Assembly: GCF_049615385.1 (NCBI RefSeq)
Contig: NZ_JBMZFL010000005.1
Source: Aequoribacter sp049615385
GTDB taxonomy: Bacteria > Pseudomonadota > Gammaproteobacteria > Pseudomonadales > Halieaceae
Reading direction: 5' to 3' (one strand)
Length of the DNA: 64,000 nucleotides
Positions within the stretch are counted from its first letter, which is position 1; every line of letters begins with the position of its first letter. This document shows positions 43,697 through 51,362 of this stretch, in pieces. A program made the position numbers and the translations under genes. A model generated the notes under the pieces. That model was not told where the DNA came from. It did not search any database and saw only the letters and a program-made list of their open reading frames with translations.

Positions 43697-44376
43697 GCAA
43701 GAGCAAACTGCTTCATGGAGGGCATAGCAATATTTAACAAAGGGGCGACCAGCGGATTCGACCGAATAATTGCAGCACTAGCAGGAATGTCGGCCACCAT
43801 GACTTGCGGACAACCTTGATAGTAACTTCCCCATTGATCAGCGCCTGTGATCTTCTCAACGTTGGCATCTGCTAAGAAACGCGCGCTGAATCCGCCGCGA
43901 GTAATAGAGCGGCGCACGGTTTCGTTCGCCGTAAATACCAGCTGCTTGCATCCTGCCAAATCCAGTGCGACAGCGGCCAATACGTATAATTGAGCACCCG
44001 CACCTGGGGTCATACTGGCAAGGTTACTCAGTTCGACAACATCACCCCGATCAAGCAGTGGATCACCAATGGCGTCAAGGACGCTGCCTTCCAAATAGTT
44101 TTCGCAAAATAAGGGATTTTTATCGGCCCAACGCAATCCCAAAGCGGCCTGAATACGTGAGTCATGCTCTAGATAGAGTAAATCAGGCGCATAGGTCATA
44201 ATTTTGGCGTTAAAGCTGGCTTGAAAAACCTGTGAAATAAAGCGTTCGACTCGCTCACGAGCCGGCGTAAATTCAGAAACCAAAGCCAATGCTGGCAAGT
44301 GCTGCAACATCGCGCTTGACGCTTGAGCGGACGTCTTAGCAACAGTTAAGACACTCGAGAATTCTACATTGGTCAT
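43681..44376 (-). CDS. Thermostable-hemolysin-family protein
   Basis: Protein of 231 residues matching the PF12261 family named after the Vibrio delta-VPH. Landmarks are ALGLRWADKNPLFCENYLEG, VVELSNLASM, LVFTANETVRR and WGSYYQGCPQVMV. The middle resembles an acyltransferase (GNAT/homoserine-lactone synthase-like) layout rather than a pore-former, so hemolysis may be indirect; this is inference. No signal peptide. It is directly upstream of, and overlaps, an adenylating enzyme. An inverted repeat spans its start codon. Confidence 0.85.
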   Translation of the reverse strand: MTNVEFSSVLTVAKTSAQASSAMLQHLPALALVSEFTPARERVERFISQVFQASFNAKIMTYAPDLLYLEHDSRIQAALGLRWADKNPLFCENYLEGSVLDAIGDPLLDRGDVVELSNLASMTPGAGAQLYVLAAVALDLAGCKQLVFTANETVRRSITRGGFSARFLADANVEKITGADQWGSYYQGCPQVMVADIPASAAIIRSNPLVAPLLNIAMPSMKQFALAWNQA

Positions 44377-44417
44377 ACACTCACCACTGTTTGGACTGGA
44401 TGAGCGTAATGTATGAC
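44372..44417 (-). other. Inverted repeat spanning the hemolysin-family start codon
   Basis: GTCATACA (44372-44379) and TGTATGAC (44410-44417) are perfect 8-base inverted copies 30 bases apart. The proximal arm contains the start codon (44374-44376), so in mRNA it could hide the start, or the arms could be half-sites for a regulator. Confidence 0.45.
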
Positions 44418-44447
44418 CTATTCCTTATCTAATTCTTAAGGCTTTCA

Positions 44448-45773
44448 TTAAGAGTTTAAGATCCCACGAATCCACGCCTGAGCAAAGAAGGTAAAACGTT
44501 GCATTTGCTGATTCAAGCTCGCAGTTAATCCCGCCTCGGCATCTTCGCCCTGCACAGCAATGGCGGCCAAAATAGCACTCTCCTCGGGCGATTGTGAGAA
44601 CTCAAAAGCTGGATCCGATACCAATTTGGGCGGTGCGTACCTCACCAGGGCTTGGTCTAAGCCAGCGGCACCGGCCGCCGCATCTAGCGTGAGCTCTTGC
44701 ACTAGGGTATTTTGCGCCCACAACGCGCCTGGGCTTAACTGTGCCACTTCGCGCAATGTGGATTGATCCCAATCTTGATCAACCAGCGCGTTCGCAACAA
44801 CCGCTTTCTGAAAAGCTTCTATCACACCATGGCGGTTCGAAACCAGCTGCAGGGCTTCGCCGGTCTTTCCGGTGGCTACTATCCATAAGCTTTCAAGAAT
44901 GCCCGTATCGGGTAAAGGCACCGCGTGGTACGGTTGAGCCAAATCACCCACATAGTGCAAACCCCAGCCCATAAAACGCCAGCCCCAGTAGTCGTGTCCA
45001 TTACTGAACGCCAACACTGCGAGCTTACGGTATAGTTCGGTACGGTACAGCGGATAAGTTTGCAACAATCCCGGCTGCGCCAACGAGGTCAGCCAATCCA
45101 AATGATAAAAGCCCATGTGAAACGGCGCTTGCGAACCGTATTCCAAATTGGGGTTACCAAACGGTTGATTGCCAAACCCATAGCGTTTGCCGTGCTCGGT
45201 ACCGTTATCGGCATACAAACCAATATCGAGCCCAAAATCAGGTTCATCAGACGCCGTGGAAACAACCGCCGCTGCACTGACGAAATCGCCGCTGGCCAGA
45301 CTGAGGTAGCGCGAATCATTACTCGCAATCGTGCCTTGTAAAAAGGTTAATTCTGACACCGCAATTAGTGCCTCTTGCTCCGCTTCGGGCTCAAAGCTCA
45401 TCAACTGGCGATAGGGTTGATACGAACGCGTTGGGTTTACGCGAATCGCATTCAAAAAGGCGATCTCAAGGTCGGCGTCCGCTGTTGCGGGGTCGAATAC
45501 CAGTTCCGCTGGTAGAGCCGCATAGTGCTCAAGATTCTGTCTCGCCCATTCTTCATGATCTAACAGGAGTTCCGCAATCGCCGAGCGTTCAGCCACTACA
45601 AACTCGCTTAATGTCTCTACACGCAAAGGCTCTGCCTTTTGCACCTCAGGCATCACGCGCAATAAGGGCCAGGCCAGAGAGGCATGGTCGGACCATGCGT
45701 GCAACATGGCAGACTGCAACATAAGCAGTGGTGCTATCAAACAAACTAGACCGCGTACTTTTGTCATGTTCAA
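44448..45773 (-). CDS. Secreted zinc-dependent phospholipase C / S1-P1 nuclease-like protein
   Basis: Predicted exported metal hydrolase of 441 residues. A signal peptide ends at A26, so the mature protein begins with tryptophan W27, as zinc phospholipases C and P1 nucleases do for metal binding. Other ligands are H30, H224 (FYHLDW), H273-D277-H283 (HYVGDLAQPYH) and H315-x3-E319 (HGVIEA); the glutamate points to the phospholipase C rather than the nuclease subtype. The protein is longer than B. cereus phospholipase C (about 245 mature residues) because of inserts, so substrate is unproven. Confidence 0.75.
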   Translation of the reverse strand: MNMTKVRGLVCLIAPLLMLQSAMLHAWSDHASLAWPLLRVMPEVQKAEPLRVETLSEFVVAERSAIAELLLDHEEWARQNLEHYAALPAELVFDPATADADLEIAFLNAIRVNPTRSYQPYRQLMSFEPEAEQEALIAVSELTFLQGTIASNDSRYLSLASGDFVSAAAVVSTASDEPDFGLDIGLYADNGTEHGKRYGFGNQPFGNPNLEYGSQAPFHMGFYHLDWLTSLAQPGLLQTYPLYRTELYRKLAVLAFSNGHDYWGWRFMGWGLHYVGDLAQPYHAVPLPDTGILESLWIVATGKTGEALQLVSNRHGVIEAFQKAVVANALVDQDWDQSTLREVAQLSPGALWAQNTLVQELTLDAAAGAAGLDQALVRYAPPKLVSDPAFEFSQSPEESAILAAIAVQGEDAEAGLTASLNQQMQRFTFFAQAWIRGILNS

Positions 45774-45806
45774 CTCCTACATCCAAAGATGAAGTTTAAA
45801 GCCAGA

Positions 45807-46439
45807 CTATTGACTCGGACCGAAATCATACCGACCCCCGCGCTCAAGTGCGCGCTGATAGGTATCAAGTGATTGCAGACGCACCCGAAATTGATCAAGC
45901 CAAGGAAATTTTCCTTGGGGATACAACAAGGGCGCAATCTCAGCGACAAAAGATAGCTGAATATCCGCACCGGAGAGCTGGTTTTCGACAAGCCAGTCCT
46001 TACCCTCCAAGGCCTGATTGATGTAGCCCAGATGGCGATCAAGTTCACCGTGTATTCTATCTGTCAGCGCGGCGCCACCGTCGGGCAAACGATTGGTGTA
46101 CATCTGCAGCATTAATGGCAGCATGGCACTGCCCTCGCCATAGTGCAGCCACTGCAGGTACTCTTCATGTGCGGGCGTGCCCACGGCTGGAGCCAGACGT
46201 CCTTGGCCGTGCTTGCGGATCACGTAATCAATAATAGCGCCTGATTCGATAACAACCTGGTCGCCATCGGTGATCATGGGTGACTTACCCAAAGGATGCA
46301 CAGCTTCTAGCTCAGGTGGCGCCAAATTCGTAACCGCATCACGCTGGTAAAATACGATCTCGTAGTCAAGCTCTAGCTCTTCTAATAACCACAGAATACG
46401 CTGCGAACGGCTATTGTTTAGATGATGAACTTTAATCAT
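45807..46439 (-). CDS. Glutathione S-transferase family protein
   Basis: Soluble two-domain protein of 210 residues: N-terminal thioredoxin-like half (MIKVHHLNNSRSQRILWLLEEL; PLGKSPMITDGD; VIESGAIIDYVI) and helical C-terminal half ending near DFGPSQ. An N-terminal SRS site suggests a serine-type catalytic residue. The ATG at 46439 has the ribosome site AAGGAAAG; an ATG at 46490 would run into the next gene's end. Confidence 0.92.
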   Translation of the reverse strand: MIKVHHLNNSRSQRILWLLEELELDYEIVFYQRDAVTNLAPPELEAVHPLGKSPMITDGDQVVIESGAIIDYVIRKHGQGRLAPAVGTPAHEEYLQWLHYGEGSAMLPLMLQMYTNRLPDGGAALTDRIHGELDRHLGYINQALEGKDWLVENQLSGADIQLSFVAEIAPLLYPQGKFPWLDQFRVRLQSLDTYQRALERGGRYDFGPSQ

Positions 46440-46486
46440 TATGACTTTCCTTGTTATTTTGTTCGCTGTCTGAGGTAGCACCCAGC

Positions 46487-47278
46487 TCAACGGCCTTGCC
46501 GACCTACATAGCCGGGCATAAATACGCCTGATTCGCCCTTGATAGCCTCGAAAATATCATCGGCCACAATGCCTGGATCCTCCCAATTTGCTGGCACCGG
46601 AGCTTCCGGGTTGGCTAGAGGCCCCACCGAATGGGCGCCGATTTGAGTTTTCATGCCACCGGGGGCCGCCAAAAACACCTTTATATTATCGGGTGCAACT
46701 TCTTTCACCATCGCTTGAAACAAGCCGTGAAGCGCGTGTTTGCTCGCGCTGTAGTGCCCATATCCAGCCGGCGCTGCCACTGTACCTAAAATTGATGAAA
46801 CATTGACGATAGTGCCACCGCCCTGTTTCCGCATGGGTTCAATCACCTGCTTGGCCAAATCGGCGTAAGCCCAGTAATTGACTTCAAACAGGCGATGCGC
46901 AGACTGAAGTTTCATTTGCTCAACGGTCGCAAGATATGCGTAACCTGCGTTGTTAAACAGATAATCCACCCGGCCAAAAGTCTTCAACACTTCTTTGATC
47001 AGACCTTTTCGGTCTTCTGGCTCGGATAGATCAGCGACAAACACGGCGGCCTGACCACCCCGCTCTTTAATCTCTTGCGCTTTGGTGGCCGAGGGACCTG
47101 GGCGATAATCCACCATCGCGATGCGCCAGCCTCGAGCCACAGCCCGATCCACCAACTCCGCACCCAAGCCATAAGAACTGCCAGTGATGACCGCAACAGG
47201 AGCGTCATTGGCCATTACTACATTGGAACATAAAAGGCTGACGAGAATACCCACACAAGCCTGCTTGAATTTGTGCAT
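46487..47278 (-). CDS. Short-chain dehydrogenase with hydrophobic N-terminus
   Basis: SDR of up to 263 residues: TGSSYGLG nucleotide motif, NNAGYA, catalytic serine in NVSSILG and YSASK. Ahead of it lies a hydrophobic stretch (ACVGILVSLLCSNVVMA), which looks like a signal or anchor and is odd for an enzyme needing NAD(P)H. Internal ATG at 47215 (MANDAPVAV) would give an ordinary cytoplasmic form, but lacks a ribosome site; the ATG at 47278 has a weak AAGG. The longest frame, from 47494, runs into the next gene and is not used. Confidence 0.88.
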   Translation of the reverse strand: MHKFKQACVGILVSLLCSNVVMANDAPVAVITGSSYGLGAELVDRAVARGWRIAMVDYRPGPSATKAQEIKERGGQAAVFVADLSEPEDRKGLIKEVLKTFGRVDYLFNNAGYAYLATVEQMKLQSAHRLFEVNYWAYADLAKQVIEPMRKQGGGTIVNVSSILGTVAAPAGYGHYSASKHALHGLFQAMVKEVAPDNIKVFLAAPGGMKTQIGAHSVGPLANPEAPVPANWEDPGIVADDIFEAIKGESGVFMPGYVGRQGR

Positions 47279-47351
47279 TGACCTTACCTTGTCGTAAAAA
47301 TCGAGGACCTTGATTGAACACAGGTGTGCGACCAAGCGCAAGCTCTGGGCA

Positions 47352-47376
47352 TAAAAAAAGCCCCTTCCGAGCCTTG
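47352..47376 (-). terminator. Terminator after the small membrane protein gene
   Basis: Minus strand AAGGCTC-ggaag-GGGCTTT followed by more T: a seven-pair stem with two G-U pairs and a U-rich end, three bases after the stop at 47379. Confidence 0.6.
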
Positions 47377-47378
47377 GG

Positions 47379-47870
47379 TCAGATCTGTGAGGCGAGTCGA
47401 AGACGTGTACATTGCCACCCATAACCCACCAAAAACAACACCAAAAACGCCAGGTGAAAGCCCTGCAGCAAAGGGTGGGTAAACGAATCGACAAAGGGGT
47501 CGCCCACCGGCAAACGCCGTAAAAAGTCCGTAATTGCGGGAATCATGTGAAACAGTAGCGTCGAACTATAGCCCAATGCTTGCGCGTAAACAGAAAGACG
47601 ACCTATCGGTTTAAAGCGCTCCATAACATAACCGAACCCAGCCGCAGCTAACGTCAAAATCGCCAGAATGTGGGCAATATTAAAGCCACCTTGGTTGTAG
47701 ATGCCCAAAGCAGAACCGGCAACCAACAGCGTCACGATTAAATAAATCTTCCCCGAACGGGTGCTCACCGATAAAAAGTGGTAACGGTATAAACAAATCA
47801 CGGCACTGGCTATCGCTAACACTCCGAGCACGGTGTGAATCCAACCCAGCAGGGTCATTGGGGGCAACAT
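47379..47870 (-). CDS. Small integral membrane protein, unknown
   Basis: Predicted inner-membrane protein of 163 residues with four hydrophobic helices (around 6-27, 42-62, 63-84 and 138-155). Histidines near the membrane (HTVLG, FNIAHILA, LLFHMIP, FTHPLLQGFHLAF) recall DUF2306-like haem-type membrane proteins, but I cannot assign a family. Its own terminator follows directly. Confidence 0.75.
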   Translation of the reverse strand: MLPPMTLLGWIHTVLGVLAIASAVICLYRYHFLSVSTRSGKIYLIVTLLVAGSALGIYNQGGFNIAHILAILTLAAAGFGYVMERFKPIGRLSVYAQALGYSSTLLFHMIPAITDFLRRLPVGDPFVDSFTHPLLQGFHLAFLVLFLVGYGWQCTRLRLASQI

Positions 47871-47915
47871 AGGCTATCTCCTTTTTGCTCAGGGTAACAC
47901 GAATGTAAAGCGAGG

Positions 47916-49178
47916 CTACCCAATCCACTTAGAAATGAGGCCATCCCGAAAATCCGGGTGGGCAATAGATATCAACACCTCGGCTCGCTCACGCAACGAC
48001 AAGCCTTTTAATTTAGCCACACCAAACTCAGTGACCACGAAATCCACCTGAGCTCGGGTTGTAACCACACCTGACCCGGCGGCCAGCGTCGGCACGATCC
48101 TTGACATCGCCCCACCCTTGGCGGTGCTTGGAAGCGCAATAATGGACTTACCCCCCTTAGAGAAACCGGCGCCCGTCACAAAATCGACTTGTCCGCCAAC
48201 ACCCGAATAAATTTGTGTACCCAACGAATCCGCGCAGACCTGACCGCTCAAATCGACTTGCAAGGCGCTGTTTATGGACACAACCTGATCATTTCGCGCA
48301 ATGATGGTTGGGTCATTCACGTATTCAATGTCCAAAAAAGCAACGCTGGGGTTATCGTCAACAAAATCGTAAAGCGCTCTATTGCCCATCACGAATCCGG
48401 TGACGGATTTGCCTCGTTGTTTCTTTTTGCGGCTGTTCGTAACCACACCCAGCTCTATAAGCCTAGGCAAAGCATTAGAAAACATTTCGGTGTGGACGCC
48501 CAAATCTTTGCGATCGGCCAGTTGCTCCAACACAGCATCAGGAACACCTCCGATTCCCATCTGCAGACAGTCACCATCTTCAATAAGCCCCGCAATATTG
48601 CGCCCTATGGCTTGTTGTATTTTCGTGGGCTCTTGGTAGGGGTGCTCGATCAAGAGCCAATCGCACTCAATCGCAGTATCGATCTGGCGAATGTTTACGA
48701 AACTGTCTCCGTGAGTACGCGGCATTTGAGGATTGATCATGGCAACCACCTTTGATGCGGATTGCACTGCTGCCGCTGTTGCCTCTACCGATATGCCTAA
48801 CGAACAGTTACCGTGTGCATCGGGCGGAGACACTTGAATTATGGCAACATCTACGCGTTCGTCGCCGGAACGCAGACGTTTGGGTAGTTCCGACAAAAAC
48901 AAGGGCACGTAGTCCGCCTGGCCACTGTTTATAAGCGCCCGTGTTGATTCACCCGCGAAGAAGCAGCGATTGCGCAAGTGCCCCTGCAGCTCGGGCGTGC
49001 AGATGGATTCTGCATGCTCAAGATGCAACTGCATTACCGTAAGATCCTGTAATTCGAGCGCGCGCTGCGCCAAGGCGTCAAGTAGCGGCACGGGGGTCGC
49101 CGCCATCGAATGGCACCAAACTCGGTGACCCGATTGGATAAGTTGCATTAATTGTTGTGGCGACGAGGTGAGTTTCAT
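47916..49178 (-). CDS. Acetyl-CoA hydrolase/transferase family protein (4-hydroxybutyrate CoA-transferase-like)
   Basis: CoA-transferase of 420 residues. It belongs to the acetyl-CoA hydrolase/transferase superfamily: GIGGVPDAVLEQL, HTEMFSNAL (catalytic glutamate) and the end motif YSGVGGQVDF with FVVTEFGVAKLKG. The substrate pair is unclear; acetate or 4-hydroxybutyrate are the usual ones. It stands alone on this strand; the small membrane protein gene follows 45 bases downstream. Confidence 0.9.
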   Translation of the reverse strand: MKLTSSPQQLMQLIQSGHRVWCHSMAATPVPLLDALAQRALELQDLTVMQLHLEHAESICTPELQGHLRNRCFFAGESTRALINSGQADYVPLFLSELPKRLRSGDERVDVAIIQVSPPDAHGNCSLGISVEATAAAVQSASKVVAMINPQMPRTHGDSFVNIRQIDTAIECDWLLIEHPYQEPTKIQQAIGRNIAGLIEDGDCLQMGIGGVPDAVLEQLADRKDLGVHTEMFSNALPRLIELGVVTNSRKKKQRGKSVTGFVMGNRALYDFVDDNPSVAFLDIEYVNDPTIIARNDQVVSINSALQVDLSGQVCADSLGTQIYSGVGGQVDFVTGAGFSKGGKSIIALPSTAKGGAMSRIVPTLAAGSGVVTTRAQVDFVVTEFGVAKLKGLSLRERAEVLISIAHPDFRDGLISKWIG

Positions 49179-49382
49179 AGTTGCTCTCTTGTATCCCTTG
49201 GAGCAGCATTCAATTTCACCGGACTTAACCGAAATGATACAAACGCACGCTCAACGTGTCAGCGATATGACTGTAAAGCCTGCGATTCTATCTGCATGTT
49301 GGTGACTACAAAATGGTATAGAGTAAAAACAGTTGGTAGAAAGACCATTTGCGCCCAGGTCACCGTATGCAACATGCGGGAG

Positions 49383-49458
49383 TGGTGCCGGAAATAGGAA
49401 TCGAACCTACGACCTTCTCATTACGAATGAGCTGCTCTACCGACTGAGCTATTCCGGC
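49383..49458 (-). tRNA. tRNA-Thr (CGT)
   Basis: 76 bases with a seven-pair acceptor stem (GCCGGAA/TTCCGGC), discriminator A and encoded CCA. The anticodon arm is CTCAT-TCGTA-ATGAG, anticodon CGT, reading ACG threonine. D loop and T loop (GGTTCGATTCC) are canonical. Confidence 0.97.
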
Positions 49459-49507
49459 TTGGGGGGTAACCACTTTGGTACTTGAAAGCTCAAGCACCGA
49501 GGCGCGC

Positions 49508-49535
49508 ATTTTAGCCATTGCACTCGGGATTGCAA
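49508..49535 (-). promoter_or_regulatory. Promoter of tRNA-Thr
   Basis: Minus strand TTGCAA (49535-49530), 16 bases, TAAAAT (49513-49508), followed by GCGCGCC, the GC-rich discriminator typical of stable-RNA promoters under stringent control. Confidence 0.7.
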
Positions 49536-49670
49536 GCTTTGTCGTTTCACCCAAAGATTAAGGGTGGGACGGTATTATCGACCTTGTAGGGATGAATGAT
49601 ATCCCCGTTAACGGCGAAGAGTTCGTGGAGCCGATGCAGGCAAAACGAGGCTATAAGTGTGCGTTTTCGA

Positions 49671-49747
<77 letters not shown>

Positions 49748-49792
49748 AATACTTTGACCACATTGCGTTGTGGCCGGCAAGACAGGGCGCGC

Positions 49793-49821
49793 AGTATACT
49801 TGTTTTCTAGCGCATAAAAAA
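49793..49821 (-). promoter_or_regulatory. Possible promoter of tRNA-Arg
   Basis: Minus strand TATACT (49798-49793) followed by GCGCGCCC, a stringent-type discriminator. The -35 position holds only TTTTTT at 17 bases, so the assignment rests on the -10. Confidence 0.5.
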
Positions 49822-49853
49822 CCTCTTCAGGAGGCCGTATCAGCACCGAAGCA

Positions 49854-50111
49854 TTGTTACCGATGACAGTAGCGGTCATCTTCACTTCTACCTTTACGGG
49901 AGCGACAGGTCTAGGTGGAGGACTCATGCTGCTTGGCTTTGCTTTTATCGATTGGTGGTTAGAACTGACGATTTTGTGCCTCGGGGCCGTATTGGGTTCA
50001 TGGCTAGGAACAAAAATACGACCCTATATCCGCCAAGAGCTTGCGCTAAAACTACTCAAAGGGATTATGACGCTGCTCGCCCTCAGGCTAATCGCATCTT
50101 TTGTGTTGTGA
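49854..50111 (+). pseudogene. Shortened TauE/SafE-type membrane protein, likely remnant
   Basis: Reads GATGLGGGLMLL, a TauE/SafE membrane-transporter signature, and then LGAVLGSWLGTKI and LKGIMTLLALRLI, which in the family belong to the last helices. The family normally has about 250 residues; here only 85 are left, with the middle missing, yet the frame is open. It must start at TTG 49854 or ATG 49863; the strong AGGAGG (49829-49834) instead stands before an ATC codon. So it looks like a decayed gene, or less likely a mini-transporter. It lies between tRNA-Arg and tRNA-His, on the opposite strand. Confidence 0.6.
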
Positions 50112-50125
50112 AGGGAACTAAAAGA

Positions 50126-50202
50126 TGGGGTGACCGATGGGTCTCGAACCCACCACCTCCGGAGCCACAATCCGGTGCTCTACCCGATGAGCTACGGTCA
50201 CC
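50126..50202 (-). tRNA. tRNA-His (GTG)
   Basis: 77 bases including the extra G at position -1 that is specific for histidine tRNA, opposite discriminator C, with CCA encoded. The anticodon arm CCGGA-TTGTGGC-TCCGG carries anticodon GTG. Confidence 0.97.
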
Positions 50203-50241
50203 ATCGAACACGAAAACATCACGCACTTTTCGTGGAAAAAG

Positions 50242-50318
50242 TGGTCGGGGTAGAGAGATTCGAACTCCCGACATCCTGCTCCCAAAGCAGGCGCGCTACC
50301 AGACTGCGCTATACCCCG
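50242..50318 (-). tRNA. tRNA-Pro (TGG)
   Basis: 77 bases with acceptor stem CGGGGTA/TACCCCG, discriminator A and encoded CCA. The anticodon arm CCTGC-TTTGGGA-GCAGG carries anticodon TGG. It lies 39 bases upstream of tRNA-His and likely shares a transcript with it. Confidence 0.97.
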
Positions 50319-50363
50319 ACATGTGATTTGGAGTGGCTTACGCCACTGCATTTCAGGTCGCGA

Positions 50364-50392
50364 ATAATACGCATCCACCGATGTCTCGTCAA
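50364..50392 (-). promoter_or_regulatory. Promoter of the tRNA-Pro/tRNA-His transcript
   Basis: Minus strand TTGACG (50392-50387), exactly 17 bases, TATTAT (50369-50364), then TCGCGACC. Both hexamers are five of six to consensus. The predicted start lies about 39 bases before tRNA-Pro. Confidence 0.8.
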
Positions 50393-50459
50393 CGCTTTCA
50401 TTACACTTTTACCTTCCTTTTAAGCCGTGCGACAATACGCGCTTTTACGGAGACCAAAA

Positions 50460-51302
50460 ATGCCAGCCATTCTTCTTGACGGTAAAGCCGTCGCGGCTCG
50501 TACCGAAGCCGAGTTATCGGAACGCGTCAGCAAAATCAAAGCCAAAAGCGGACAAACTCCTATTCTCGCCACGATTTTAGTGGGCGATGACCCGGCCTCT
50601 GCCACCTACGTTAAAATGAAAGGTAACGCCTGCCGCCGCGTGGGTATGGAGTCAGTCGCCGTTGAATTACCGTCAAGCACAACAACCGAAGAGCTTTTGG
50701 CCACCATCGCTGAGCTAAACAACAATCCCGACGTTCACGGCATTCTGTTGCAGCATCCTGTACCTTCGCAAATTGATGAACGCGCCTGCTTCGACGCCAT
50801 TGCCTTAGAGAAAGACGTTGATGGTGTAACCTGCCTTGGATTCGGTCGCATGGCTATGGGTGAACCTGCCTATGGCTGCGCCACCCCTCAAGGCATTATG
50901 CGCCTACTTGAAGCCTATGACATTCCGATTTCAGGCAAACATGCTGTTGTGGTGGGTCGCTCCCCGATTCTGGGCAAACCCATGGCTATGATGCTCTTGG
51001 GCAAGGACGCCACTGTAACAATTTGCCACTCGCGTACGCAGGATCTGCCAGCGTTAGTGGCGCAAGCCGATATCTTAGTCGGCGCCGTAGGTAAACCCGA
51101 GTTCATTAAAGCCGAGTGGATTAAAGACGGCGCGGTCGTGGTCGATGCGGGCTATCATCCCGGTGGCATCGGCGATATCGAGCTAGCCCCGCTTATCGAT
51201 CGGGTTGCGGCTTACACACCCGTACCTGGCGGTGTCGGTCCTATGACTATTAATACGCTTATTCAACAGAGCGTTATGTCCGGCGAGAAAAGCTTGGCTT
51301 AA
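50460..51302 (+). CDS. folD: Methylenetetrahydrofolate dehydrogenase/cyclohydrolase FolD
   Basis: Bifunctional one-carbon enzyme: oxidises 5,10-methylene-THF and hydrolyses the methenyl form to 10-formyl-THF. The 280 residues contain the catalytic tyrosine/lysine region YVKMKGNACRRVGM, HGILLQHPVPSQID, the nucleotide site VVGRSPILGKPM and the C-terminal signature PVPGGVGPMTINTL. I start at the ATG 50460, preceded by ACGGAG at seven bases; an upstream ATG at 50427 has no ribosome site. Position next to cysS and tRNAs matches Pseudomonas. Confidence 0.98.
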   Translation: MPAILLDGKAVAARTEAELSERVSKIKAKSGQTPILATILVGDDPASATYVKMKGNACRRVGMESVAVELPSSTTTEELLATIAELNNNPDVHGILLQHPVPSQIDERACFDAIALEKDVDGVTCLGFGRMAMGEPAYGCATPQGIMRLLEAYDIPISGKHAVVVGRSPILGKPMAMMLLGKDATVTICHSRTQDLPALVAQADILVGAVGKPEFIKAEWIKDGAVVVDAGYHPGGIGDIELAPLIDRVAAYTPVPGGVGPMTINTLIQQSVMSGEKSLA

Positions 51303-51320
51303 TCGCCCAACGCCGAACAC

Positions 51321-51352
51321 AAAAAAGGCCACATCTGTGGCCTTCTTTATTG
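51321..51352. terminator. Bidirectional terminator between folD and cysS
   Basis: AAGGCCACA-tc-TGTGGCCTT (51325-51344) is a perfect palindrome with CTTTATT after it on the plus strand and TTTTTTGTG on the minus strand, serving both convergent genes. Confidence 0.85.
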
Positions 51353-51362
51353 GGTTTTAGGG

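Noticed and set aside
44434..44453. TCTTAA/TTAAGA inverted repeat at the end of the phospholipase-like gene
   Set aside because: Only six weak pairs with no U-run; not enough for a terminator.
47279..47494. N-terminal extension of the SDR frame
   Set aside because: It runs into the neighbouring membrane-protein gene and reads as cysteine- and tryptophan-rich non-coding sequence, past a terminator hairpin.
48189..48755. 188-residue ORF on the plus strand
   Set aside because: It lies wholly opposite the CoA-transferase gene, which has clear family motifs; no domain or ribosome site supports the ORF.
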